Origin: Bin87 sp965204395
Lineage (GTDB): Bacteria; Chloroflexota; Dehalococcoidia; Lucifugimonadales; UBA3495
DNA length: 64,000 nt
Direction: 5' to 3'
NCBI GenBank assembly: GCA_965204395.1
Contig: OZ241987.1
Coordinates: forward strand, 1,736,001-1,800,000
Part shown: positions 7,959 to 15,430 of the stretch, piece by piece
How positions within the stretch are numbered: position 1 is the stretch's first letter
How the letters are laid out: every line of letters begins with the position of its first letter
The notes under the pieces: generated by a model
Seen by the model: the letters and a program-made list of their open reading frames with translations, nothing else
Told to the model about the DNA's origin: nothing
The model's database searches: none
Program-made: the position numbers and the translations under genes

Positions 7959-9337
7959 ATGCTCACCCTGCCCGATGCCATTGTATCCGTACTCATGCCC
8001 TTCGCAACGCTGTTCAGCAAACCAACCTGGCGCAAGGCTCAGTTGCTGCTGGTGGGAGCCGTCCTGACCACGGGCCAGCGCACCGTGGCCCAGAGCCTGC
8101 GGGTCATGGGCCGCAGCCATCACCGGGACTATGCTCGGTACCACGAGGTGCTCAACCGGGCGGTGTGGTCGCCTCGGCGGTCGGCCCGCATCCTGCTGGG
8201 TTTGCTGCTGGAACACTTTGGCGCGGGCCACGGCCCTCTGGTGTTTGGCATCGACGAGACGTTGGAGCGACGGAGGGGTCCTCGGATCGGGGCCAAAGGG
8301 ACCTACCGAGACGCGGCCCGTTCCCATCGGGGCCACGTGGTCAAGGCCAGTCCGCCATAGGCGGACGCTGGATCTCCCTGATGTGGCTGGGACAGATCCC
8401 CTGGGCCGGCCGAGTGTGGGCATTGCCCCTGCTCACCGTGCTGGCGCCCTCGGAGCCCTACTACCGAGCTCAGGGTCGCCAGCCCAAGAAACTCACCGAC
8501 TGGGCCAGGCAACTGATCCTGTCCACCTGCGGCGGACGTCGGTGGCTGCCCGACCGAGACCTGATAGTGGTGGGCGACGGCGCTTATGCCGCTTTGGACC
8601 TGCTCCACTGCTGCCGCGCCCTGACCCATCCAGTAACCTTCATCACACGCCTGCGTCTGGACGCCCGTCTCTACGATCCGCCACCGGCACGTCAACCCCG
8701 CCAGCGGGGACGGTCCCGCATCATCGGCCCGCGACAAACCCCCTTGGCTCAATTGCTCGATCATCCCGACACCCCCTGGACCACGGCGTCGGTGGCTTGG
8801 TATGGCGCCCGCGCCCGCACCGTGGAACTGACCTCCCACACCGCCCTCTGGTACGTCTCCGGCAAGACGCCCTTGCCCCTCCGCTGGGTGCTGATCCGCG
8901 ACCCCCAACGCCGGTTCCAACCCCAAGCCCTGCTGTGCACCGACCCCAACGCCGATCCAGCACAGATCGTCCAGTGGTTCGTGCTCCGCTGGCAACTGGA
9001 AGTGACCTTCCGCGAGGTGCGAACCCACCTGGGCGTAGAGACCCAACGCCAATGGTCCCACCGGGCCATCGCCTGCACTACGCCGGTCCTGCTGGGCTTG
9101 TTCTCCTGGGTAACCCTGGCCGCCCACCAACTGCAACACTCGCAACCCATGCCCGCTCGCACCGCAGCCTGGTACCCCAAACCCAAGCCCACTTTCAGCG
9201 ACGCCCTGGCCCTGGTGCGCTGCCACCTGTGGCCAGCCACTGCGCATTTCGCCATGTCGCCCCAACCATCCCACATGTCTAAAATCCAACTCACCCAGCG
9301 ACACGTGGTCTTTTCTTCCCTGGCCTACGCAGCCTAA
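7959..9337 (+). pseudogene. DDE transposase, frameshifted
   Basis: The N-terminal part reads in one frame (7959-8360), ending GHVVKASPP-stop. The rest continues in the -1 frame from about 8345 to 9337. Together they give a typical DDE transposase of about 455 residues: first acid in FGIDETLERR, second in VVGDGAYAALDLL, and Glu in LEVTFREVRTHLG. At the break lies a perfect palindrome (8350-8366). Relatives, as recalled, have KASGLRW here, so a palindrome-bearing insertion replacing two codons would explain the frame change. No obvious slippery heptamer was found, so programmed frameshifting is unlikely and the gene is called inactive. Confidence 0.8.
8350..8366. repeat. Small palindrome at the transposase frameshift
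   Basis: GTCCGCC, then ATA, then GGCGGAC forms a perfect 7-bp stem. It resembles the hairpin TCCGCC-AGA-GGCGGA upstream of recO (40354-40368), suggesting a small palindromic repeat family. Confidence 0.6.
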
Positions 9338-9357
9338 ATGCGTAAAGTCCAGTACAG

Positions 9358-9376
9358 GATGGACGGGATGATGGAT
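9358..9376. repeat. Right half of dispersed repeat split by the IS
   Basis: GATGGACGGGATGATGGAT continues the repeat interrupted by the IS. Compare GATAGACAGGATTACTGAT at 19358-19376. Confidence 0.55.
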
Positions 9377-9904
9377 TTAAGGATTGCCGCCGCGGAGGTG
9401 GTCTATGAGAAGTGCGAAGTTGGGGCAGGCGGAATAGACAACGGAAGGGTTGAGCCGATCAAGCAAAGCGATAGCATGTGTTTTCTTGTTGTACGCCCCT
9501 TTACGGCATCGGCGGGTTGCGTTACGCAACCCTTGTTCAACATCTGGTTTTGGTATGTCCTCTACGTTGGGATTGCCGGGTAAGATGCCGACGTTGAACT
9601 CACGTCCGTAATATGCTTCCAGAGTTGGTCGGTCGGCGAGGAACCAGGCTTCCATAAGCTGCACCATGAAAAAGACGCGGTTATCGGCACTAATCTGTCC
9701 GGCTACGCGATTAACCAGTTGGGTTGATAATGCGCCTTCCGAGTCAATAAGCAACACTGCGCCCGCATCTTTTGCGCATTGCTTGATTGCGTCATCGCCT
9801 GAACGGCAAGGTGTTATTTTGAGATCGATGGGGCCGGTGGCCCGCCGGATAAACTGTCCCATGGGCGGGCGCAGGAGTTTGTCACCTTCGAGATATAACT
9901 GCAC
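9377..9904 (-). CDS. DUF4276 TOPRIM-like protein, ATPase partner
   Basis: This is a 175-residue DUF4276 protein. LYLEGD at the N-terminus and VLLIDSEGALS near residue 52 match the Glu and Asp-acid positions expected for a TOPRIM-like nuclease core. MVQLMEAWFLADRPTLEAYY and the PGNPNVEDIPKPDV stretch are family hallmarks. It follows the AAA ATPase gene with only 4 bp between them, so the two form one operon. ATPase plus TOPRIM pairs of this layout (OLD-like, PARIS-like, DUF4276-linked) occur in phage-defence loci; a defence role is an inference here. Confidence 0.8.
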   Translation of the reverse strand: MQLYLEGDKLLRPPMGQFIRRATGPIDLKITPCRSGDDAIKQCAKDAGAVLLIDSEGALSTQLVNRVAGQISADNRVFFMVQLMEAWFLADRPTLEAYYGREFNVGILPGNPNVEDIPKPDVEQGLRNATRRCRKGAYNKKTHAIALLDRLNPSVVYSACPNFALLIDHLRGGNP

Positions 9905-9908
9905 GTTC

Positions 9909-11129
9909 CTACCACCTCACCCCACCGACTGCGCCGCGCATCCAGGTCTCTCCTAGGGTGTAGTCCACCAGCCAATCATCCAGTTTTTCACGGGAGAGAC
10001 GTTTGAACTGCGTCCCTTCGGCAGGGTGCCGGTCTCGCTCGCAGACCACCACCATGTCGGGCTCGTCGGAAAAAAGGTCAACCAGTTGTGGCGAATGTGT
10101 AGTAACGATGATCTGAGTACGTTCAGACGCTTTACGAAGGAGTTCCGCGATCAAGCCCAACGAATCGGGGTGCATGGCGATCTCCGGTTCCTCGATGCAG
10201 ATGAGCGGTGGAGGGTCGGGGTGGCACAGGATGGCCAGCAGCGCGATGAACCGGATGGTACCGTCGGACAGTCGGGAAGCCGGAACAGGACGGGACAAGT
10301 AGGATTCCCGCGCCGTCAAACGGATCATACTGTCATATACAGGAGTGTGCAGGCTTTGGTATGACTCGTAAAACCGTCCTAGATGCGAGTCCATGGATGA
10401 CCCCAGCCCGTGGTTTTCCCGCAGGTCATTCACCACTAGGGCTAAGTTGCCGAAGTCTTCTTCGAGAAATTCAACAGGGCCGTCGGTAGGTTGCGCGCGG
10501 CGCGCTGGGTTGTTAGGACCAACGCGCCAGTCCCGATAAATCCTGACTCTGGCTAGACGTTGGGCGGTCAGAGTCAGCGTAGGGTAACGGACCGGGTCGC
10601 GGATTTCGCTCAGGACCGACTTCCCTCGTCCGATGTTTTCAGGTGTTAAATCTGTGAGTGCTGCATCGCTGAGTAGAAATGAGTCTTGGCTGGCGATTTT
10701 GCCATCGCCGTTCTGAACGTTGAAGAAAGAAAATTCCCGCTGGCCGTCTGGCGCCTCAGTTGGAGTTTCCAGCCTTTCGTAAATCACATGATATGCCTCT
10801 CTGTCGTTGCGTACTCCAAGCTCCAGTTCGTATTCGAGTGGAGTATCGGGAGAGCCGTAGTTGTCCAGCACTGCTGTGGTCTTAGGGATACTAAACGCCG
10901 TACCAGACTCTAGTTCACCATTCCATACCCAATCACGGATCGAGCCAGTACGGCGGAAGTAGGCAGGCAGGTCGATAGGAGCAGCCTGTAGCATGGAAAT
11001 GACTTCGATCAGGTTGGACTTGCCGGAGCCGTTGGGGCCGATGAGGACGTTCAGGGGCTGGAGGTCCAGCTTGGTGTCATGGAACGAGAGGATGTTCTTG
11101 AGGTGCAGCGATTTGATGAAGACAGACAT
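9909..11129 (-). CDS. OLD-like AAA ATPase (AAA_21) partner of DUF4276
   Basis: This 406-residue ABC/SMC-type ATPase starts at ATG 11129 (MSVFIKSLHLKNILSF). Walker A is LIGPNGSGKSNLIE near residue 33, the ABC signature-like segment is SRLSDGTIRFIALLAIL, Walker B is PPLICIEEPEIAMHP, and the switch region is QIIVTTHSPQLVDLF. This is the OLD-family ATPase head without a fused nuclease; the nuclease-like function is supplied by the next gene. The longer in-frame extension past 11129 runs into the neighbouring gene and is not credible. Confidence 0.85.
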   Translation of the reverse strand: MSVFIKSLHLKNILSFHDTKLDLQPLNVLIGPNGSGKSNLIEVISMLQAAPIDLPAYFRRTGSIRDWVWNGELESGTAFSIPKTTAVLDNYGSPDTPLEYELELGVRNDREAYHVIYERLETPTEAPDGQREFSFFNVQNGDGKIASQDSFLLSDAALTDLTPENIGRGKSVLSEIRDPVRYPTLTLTAQRLARVRIYRDWRVGPNNPARRAQPTDGPVEFLEEDFGNLALVVNDLRENHGLGSSMDSHLGRFYESYQSLHTPVYDSMIRLTARESYLSRPVPASRLSDGTIRFIALLAILCHPDPPPLICIEEPEIAMHPDSLGLIAELLRKASERTQIIVTTHSPQLVDLFSDEPDMVVVCERDRHPAEGTQFKRLSREKLDDWLVDYTLGETWMRGAVGGVRW

Positions 11130-11164
11130 GGCGGCCTCGGTTGTGAAGGCGCAGCGTTGGCGGG

Positions 11165-11539
11165 TCAGTACTCGAAGCCTGTTTCGGTGGCCCAGGCCTG
11201 GACGCCGCGGCGGAAGGCTAGCGCGCCCATGGGGGCGATGACAGCCTGCATGGCCTCCAGGATTTCGCGGGGAGTGGCACCCTCGTTGAGGGCGACGCGC
11301 ATGTGGGCCTGGATCTGTTCCTGGTCGGCGCGTAGGGCGACCTCCACAACGATCTGCAGCAGTTCCTTGGTCTTGCGGTCGAGCAGACGCTGGCCGGTGT
11401 AGGTGGCCTCGATGAACTCGCCGTACTTTTGGGTCCACTCGGGGTCGGCCAGGGCGTTGATGCGGTGCATCTCCAGGGTGTAGCCGCGGGTCTGGGCGGC
11501 CTCTTCGATCAGGCGTTGGGCGTCTTCGTTGGTGGACAT
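11165..11539 (-). CDS. Carboxymuconolactone decarboxylase (AhpD-like) protein
   Basis: This is a 124-residue all-helical CMD/AhpD-like protein. The core stretch LDRKTKELLQIVVEVALRAD, then QIQAHMRVALNEGATPREIL, matches the family, but the CxxC redox motif of true AhpD peroxidase reductases is absent. That argues against alkylhydroperoxidase activity and for the gamma-carboxymuconolactone-decarboxylase side of the family. Start ATG 11539 has GAGGTGA upstream. A REP palindrome separates it from the SIS-domain gene that precedes it on the same strand. Confidence 0.85.
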   Translation of the reverse strand: MSTNEDAQRLIEEAAQTRGYTLEMHRINALADPEWTQKYGEFIEATYTGQRLLDRKTKELLQIVVEVALRADQEQIQAHMRVALNEGATPREILEAMQAVIAPMGALAFRRGVQAWATETGFEY

Positions 11540-11560
11540 GGATTCACCTCGTTGGTGGTT

Positions 11561-11589
11561 GTAGGGGCGGGTTTCAAACCCGCCCCTAC
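11561..11589. repeat. REP palindrome, copy 1
   Basis: This is a perfect 29-nt palindrome (14-bp stem GTAGGGGCGGGTTT, single-base loop). Identical copy at 20984-21012 and truncated copy at 21312-21337 are associated with the REP-associated transposase gene. It sits between the SIS gene and the CMD gene. Confidence 0.9.
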
Positions 11590-11604
11590 GTGTTAGTTGG
11601 GAAA

Positions 11605-12684
11605 TTACAGGTCGTAGTGGACGCGGGCGGCGGCCTGGCCGGGGACGTCCTGCTGGAACAGGTCGGGGTGCGTCCCCCGTGCCAGCGCCAGGTGGTAGGT
11701 GAACAGTTGCAGCGGCACGACGCTGGCGATGGGTGTCAGGTGCCACGAGGACATCGGCAGGCGGAACACGCGCGCGCCGGCCTCAGCCAGCCCACCGTCG
11801 GGGCGGTTGCTCAGCGCCCACACCGGAGCGCCCAGCGCAGCGGCGGCATTGGTGAGATTTAAAGCACGCCCCCGGTCATCGCCGGGCGTGGCGATCAGGG
11901 TCAGCAGGCATTCCGGATCCAGGGAGCAGAAGGGGCCGTGGAGCAGCTGCTCAATCTGGAACCCCTCGCAGTCGGCGCGGCTGGTCTCCTTGATCTTGAG
12001 GGCTACCTCGTAGGCGTTGGCGGTGTTGGCTCCCCAGCCGGCGGAGATGAACCGTCGCTTGTCCTGGTGCTCGACGACCACGGCTTTCACGTCGTCCTCA
12101 CGGGCCAGAATGGCGGCGATATTGCCGGGCAGCTGGGCCAGGCCATTGTCGGCGTCGGCGAGCGTACCGGCCATGGCCAGGTTGAGCATGGCCAGAGCGG
12201 TGAGCGCGGTGGTGTAGCTGATGGTGAAAGCAGAGGACGTTTCCTGCTCCACGGTGCGAATGCCGGCGTCGGCCACCTGGATGCGCGGGCCCGGGTCGGT
12301 GGACGTGATGGCGACGGTGTAGGCGCCCCTGGCTACTGCCAGGTCCAGAGCGTCATAGGAGGAACGCTTGGTGCCGCGGTGGCTCACAACGATGACGCCG
12401 TCGTCGGGGGACACCGAGGGGGGCGCGGTGCAGAACTCGAAAGAATTGTGGGCGAAGGCCTCGGGGCCATCGATGAGTATGGACGCGCCGACGAGGGCGG
12501 CGTGCCACGACGTGCCGATGCCGACCACGTGGATGCGGCGCTTGCCGGCAAGTATTTCACCGACCTCAGCGCACTGCTCGCGCTGGGACTCGATTACCGA
12601 GGCGATGGCGTCGGGCTGGGCCGTGATGGCATCGTACATCCGGTAGGGATGGGACGTGCGGGGTGTTGGTGGAGCGGTGGTCAT
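11605..12684 (-). CDS. SIS-domain sugar isomerase (GlmS isomerase-like)
   Basis: This 359-residue protein has two SIS domains and resembles the isomerase half of glucosamine-6-phosphate synthase. RIHVVGIGTSWHAALVGA starts the first domain near residue 51, VIVVSHRGTKRSSYDALDLA supplies the sugar-phosphate loop, and FISAGWGANTANAYEVALKI opens the second. EGFQIEQLLHGPF is the GlmS-like C-terminal signature. There is no glutaminase domain, so it may isomerise or deaminate aminosugar phosphates or bind them as a sensor. It is followed by a REP palindrome and the CMD gene on the same strand. Confidence 0.85.
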   Translation of the reverse strand: MTTAPPTPRTSHPYRMYDAITAQPDAIASVIESQREQCAEVGEILAGKRRIHVVGIGTSWHAALVGASILIDGPEAFAHNSFEFCTAPPSVSPDDGVIVVSHRGTKRSSYDALDLAVARGAYTVAITSTDPGPRIQVADAGIRTVEQETSSAFTISYTTALTALAMLNLAMAGTLADADNGLAQLPGNIAAILAREDDVKAVVVEHQDKRRFISAGWGANTANAYEVALKIKETSRADCEGFQIEQLLHGPFCSLDPECLLTLIATPGDDRGRALNLTNAAAALGAPVWALSNRPDGGLAEAGARVFRLPMSSWHLTPIASVVPLQLFTYHLALARGTHPDLFQQDVPGQAAARVHYDL

Positions 12685-12779
12685 GGGTGTTGGGTCTCGC
12701 GGGTTGACGGTTGGGTTTGCACAAGGAGGGAAACGTCATCATGCTATCATAACCCCACGAATCAGCATGGAGGCGCACC

Positions 12780-13079
12780 GTGGCCAGCATCACCATATCG
12801 GGACTGTCGGACGAATCCCTGGAGCGTCTCGAGAAGCGGGCCGCCGTCCACGGGCGGTCGGTGGAGGATGAAGTCGTCCACATATTGAAGCAGGCGGTAG
12901 GTCCCGATGAAGCAGAGGGGGCCGTCGGGATGAAGGAATCTGTGGAGGAACTGGCGCGCCTTAGGAAGAAGGTATCGCAGCAACAGCAAGCGCGTGGCGT
13001 CAAAGTGGATGACAAGCCGGGCTGGTTGACAATTCGAGAAGACCGCGACAGCGATCACGGGCGCTTGTACGACCCCTGA
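12780..13079 (+). CDS. vapB: FitA-like ribbon-helix-helix antitoxin
   Basis: This 99-residue antitoxin begins at GTG 12780 with GGAGG about 6 nt upstream. ASITISGLSDESLERLEKRA and HGRSVEDEVVHILKQAV form a FitA-type RHH domain. A long charged linker and WLTIREDRDSDHGRLYD tail should contact the PIN toxin encoded 7 bp downstream. FitAB-type complexes bind their own promoter. Confidence 0.85.
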   Translation: MASITISGLSDESLERLEKRAAVHGRSVEDEVVHILKQAVGPDEAEGAVGMKESVEELARLRKKVSQQQQARGVKVDDKPGWLTIREDRDSDHGRLYDP

Positions 13080-13086
13080 GGACTGG

Positions 13087-13518
13087 ATGATCCTGGTAAG
13101 TGACGCCAGCGTAGCGGTGAAGTGGGCGGTAGAGGAAGAGGATTACGAAAAGGCTGTCCAATTGCTGAGCGGCGATCACCAATTGCACGTTCCAAGAGTG
13201 CTGGCGGCGGAGTTGGCTAATGCTTTGTGGAGCAAGGTTCGATCCGGTTCGCTGACCTCAAGTGAGGCGCTTGGGCTACTGGAACGGGTGCTCGCATTGG
13301 ATCTGGAATGGGCTAACGATGCAGAACTAGCGGCCGACGCCCTACGCATCGCCATCTCCTTAAACCATCCGGTATATGACTGCGTGTATCTGGCCCTGGC
13401 CTACCAGGTTGACGGCGCTCTGGTCACCGCGGATACACGCTTTTTCAATATTGTGGCCGCAACCGAACACGCTGAACGCGTTGCCCTGCTGGCGGATTTC
13501 GCGCCGGCACAGGGATGA
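13087..13518 (+). CDS. vapC: VapC-family PIN-domain toxin
   Basis: This is a 143-residue PIN-domain RNase. Catalytic acids are visible in ILVSDASVAVKW (Asp6), VLAAELANALW (Glu), HPVYDCVYLALA (Asp) and LVTADTRFF (Asp). Its partner is the RHH antitoxin 7 bp upstream. The gene is immediately followed by a Uma2 gene whose first codons lie within about 30 bp of the vapC stop, so all three may be co-transcribed. Confidence 0.9.
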   Translation: MILVSDASVAVKWAVEEEDYEKAVQLLSGDHQLHVPRVLAAELANALWSKVRSGSLTSSEALGLLERVLALDLEWANDAELAADALRIAISLNHPVYDCVYLALAYQVDGALVTADTRFFNIVAATEHAERVALLADFAPAQG

Positions 13519-13549
13519 GGTTTTCGATCTGACCACGCAGATTGCAACC

Positions 13550-14125
13550 GTGCCTCCGGAGACGGCGCAAATCCGTCAGCGCCGTCGGTTCAACGTAGTC
13601 GAATATTACGCAATGGCCGATGCCGGTATCCTGGGGCCCGGCGAGCGGGTTGAGTTGCTGGATGGGGTGGTCGTCTCGATGGCAGCTGTGAGTAGCCGCC
13701 ATGCTGCACGTGTCGATTGGCTTGCCAGGACGTTGATTCTGGCGCTCGTGGAAACAATGATAGTGAGGGTGCGGGGCCCGGTGTGGCTGGACAACTACAA
13801 CGAGCCTGAACCGGACGTAATGCTGCTCCGACGGCGGGACGATTACTATGCGACTGGTCACCCCGGCCCCCAAGACGTGCTGCTGCTGATTGAAGTGGCA
13901 GATTCCACCGTTGATTTTGATCGCAACCAGAAGTTGCGGCTGTACGCGCGTGCCGGCATCGTGGAATTCTGGATCGTGAACTTGCAGGACCGTCGGGTGG
14001 AGACGTATGCGGAGCCGGAGGGAGACCGGTACGGCAGCATCCGGCACTACGGTCCGGGCGAGAACGTCTCTCCGCTTAGCTTCCCCGACATCACGTTGGA
14101 GGTCGAACGGATCGTTCCGACCTGA
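13550..14125 (+). CDS. Uma2 family endonuclease-like protein
   Basis: This is a Uma2 protein of about 191 residues. RRRFNVVEYYAMADAGIL leads to GERVELLDGVVVSM, then EPEPDVMLLRRRDDYY, DVLLLIEVADSTVDFDRN (acidic core) and KLRLYARAGIVEFWIVNLQD (lysine/glutamate helix). The start is uncertain: no ATG fits between the vapC stop and the conserved region, so GTG 13550 is chosen; a start at ATT 13541 or within vapC cannot be excluded. Confidence 0.8.
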   Translation: MPPETAQIRQRRRFNVVEYYAMADAGILGPGERVELLDGVVVSMAAVSSRHAARVDWLARTLILALVETMIVRVRGPVWLDNYNEPEPDVMLLRRRDDYYATGHPGPQDVLLLIEVADSTVDFDRNQKLRLYARAGIVEFWIVNLQDRRVETYAEPEGDRYGSIRHYGPGENVSPLSFPDITLEVERIVPT

Positions 14126-14234
14126 GGGCCTGCTACCCCTGTGTTATGATTCCGGCGTCGGCGTTCGGATGGTCTTTCCGCCGGCGCTGGCGCACTTTTA
14201 TTGAACTCAAGCACTGAACACAGGAGGTCCGAAA

Positions 14235-15260
14235 ATGCCATTCGGAGGCAATGACTGGCACGCGCTACGGCAGGAAGAGGCGCTGGAGCCCGAAATCCCC
14301 ATCTGCGACCCGCACCACCACTTCTGGGACTACCGCACCGAGCGGATTCCCTACCAGCGGTACCTGCTGCACGAACTGGCCGCAGATATGAACAGCGGCC
14401 ACAACGTTACGTCCACGGTGTTCGTGGAGGCGCGCTCCATGTATCGCACCACCGGGCCGGAGGAAATGCGGCCTGTGGGTGAGGTGGAGTTCGTGCAGGG
14501 GCTGGCGGCCGCGTCGGCCAGCGGGCTGTACGGCCCGGGTCGCGCGGCGGCGTCCATCGTGGGCCACGCCAACCTGAACCTGGGCGACGGCGTCAAGCCG
14601 GTGCTGGAGGCGTTGCAGGCGGCGAGTCCGAACCGATTCCGTGGCATCCGACACTCGGTTACGTGGGACCCGCATCCCGAGGTGGAGAACACGGCGGCCC
14701 ACAATATGCCCAACCAGATGTCCAGCGACAACTTCCGCGCCGGCGCTCGCGTCCTGGCCAGCATGGGCCTGACGCTGGAGGGCTGGATGTACTTCCCGCA
14801 GATGCCCGAGTTGGCGGAGTTCGCCAAGGCCGTGCCCGACCTGACCATCATCCTGAACCACATCGGCGGCCTGCTGCGGGTTGGCCCCTACTCCAACAGC
14901 GACGAGACGCTGGCGACCTGGCGCCAGGGCATCGCGGCGGCGGCGGAGTGTCCCAACGTGGTGATCAAGCTGGGCGGGATCGGAATGCCGCGGACGGGAT
15001 TCGACTGGCACCTGCGGGACGTTCCCGCCAGTTCCGAAGAACTTGCCAACGACATGGCTCCGCTGGTCAACTACTGCATCGAGCAGTTCGGCCCCGACCG
15101 GTGCATGTTCGAGAGCAACTTCCCGGTGGACAAAGTGTCCTACTCGTACAACGTGATGTACAACGCCTTCAAGCGGCTGTCCGTGGATTACTCGGCCAGC
15201 GAGCGAGCGGCGATGTTCCACGACACAGCGGTGCGGGTGTACTCGGTGGACGAGAGCTAG
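14235..15260 (+). CDS. Amidohydrolase-2 family metal-dependent hydrolase, copy 1
   Basis: This 341-residue TIM-barrel hydrolase (PF04909 type) has the metal motif ICDPHHHFWDYRTE near residue 23, TSTVFVEARSMY, a middle IVGHANLNLG, LTIILNHIGGLL with a likely active-site His, and MFESNFPVDKVSYSY near the C-terminus. Family members hydrolyse or decarboxylate small cyclic carboxylates and lactones. It has AGGAGG about 8 nt upstream. A paralogue with almost the same motif spacing lies at 18310-19329; a secreted peptidase gene separates them. The last 26 nt of this gene recur at 18255-18280. Confidence 0.9.
   Translation: MPFGGNDWHALRQEEALEPEIPICDPHHHFWDYRTERIPYQRYLLHELAADMNSGHNVTSTVFVEARSMYRTTGPEEMRPVGEVEFVQGLAAASASGLYGPGRAAASIVGHANLNLGDGVKPVLEALQAASPNRFRGIRHSVTWDPHPEVENTAAHNMPNQMSSDNFRAGARVLASMGLTLEGWMYFPQMPELAEFAKAVPDLTIILNHIGGLLRVGPYSNSDETLATWRQGIAAAAECPNVVIKLGGIGMPRTGFDWHLRDVPASSEELANDMAPLVNYCIEQFGPDRCMFESNFPVDKVSYSYNVMYNAFKRLSVDYSASERAAMFHDTAVRVYSVDES
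15235..15260 (+). repeat. 26-bp direct repeat, amidohydrolase tail (left copy)
   Basis: The last 26 nt of the first amidohydrolase gene (GGGTGTACTCGG through TAG) recur exactly at 18255-18280, just upstream of the second amidohydrolase. The pair brackets the peptidase gene. Confidence 0.9.
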
Positions 15261-15267
15261 GCTGTCT

Positions 15268-15327
15268 CCCGTCGCCGGCCCGGCGCCTCTCGTCTAGCTT
15301 CGGCGCAGACGAGAGCGCCGGCGACGG
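15268..15327 (+). terminator. Long hairpin after amidohydrolase copy 1
   Basis: An imperfect 60-nt hairpin pairs CCCGTCGCCGG with CCGGCGACGGG on the outside and CTCTCGTCT with AGACGAGAG inside. No U-run follows, so its termination ability is uncertain, but it is the only strong structure between this gene and the peptidase gene. Confidence 0.5.
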
Positions 15328-15430
15328 GCAACGTAGCCGGCCAAGCATAATCATGTAATTATTCATATGAAATAACCCCCAAAAAATATGCCATCATACA
15401 GATTATGGTATAGCGTTCCGTAGGGGCGTT

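Larger units (their letters stand above)
7880..9352 (+). mobile_element. IS element with 14-bp terminal repeats, IS701/IS4-like
   Basis: The element is 1473 bp, bounded by perfect 14-bp inverted repeats: CTGGACTTTACGCA at 7880-7893 and its complement at 9339-9352. A 5-bp direct duplication, TACAG, lies outside at 7875-7879 and 9353-9357. One DDE transposase occupies almost the whole length but is frameshifted (7959-9337). The clean ends and matching duplication show a fairly recent insertion, into a copy of the dispersed ACAGGATGGACAGG-type repeat between alaS and the ATPase/TOPRIM pair. IS701 members usually make a 4-bp duplication, so family assignment is tentative. Confidence 0.85.

Noticed and set aside
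8341..8366. Programmed -1 frameshifting in the transposase
   Set aside because: No slippery heptamer at the junction, and the inserted palindrome gives a simpler explanation.
8303..9304. Leftward open frame of 333 codons within the IS
   Set aside because: Shadow of the transposase; DDE motifs are on the plus strand.
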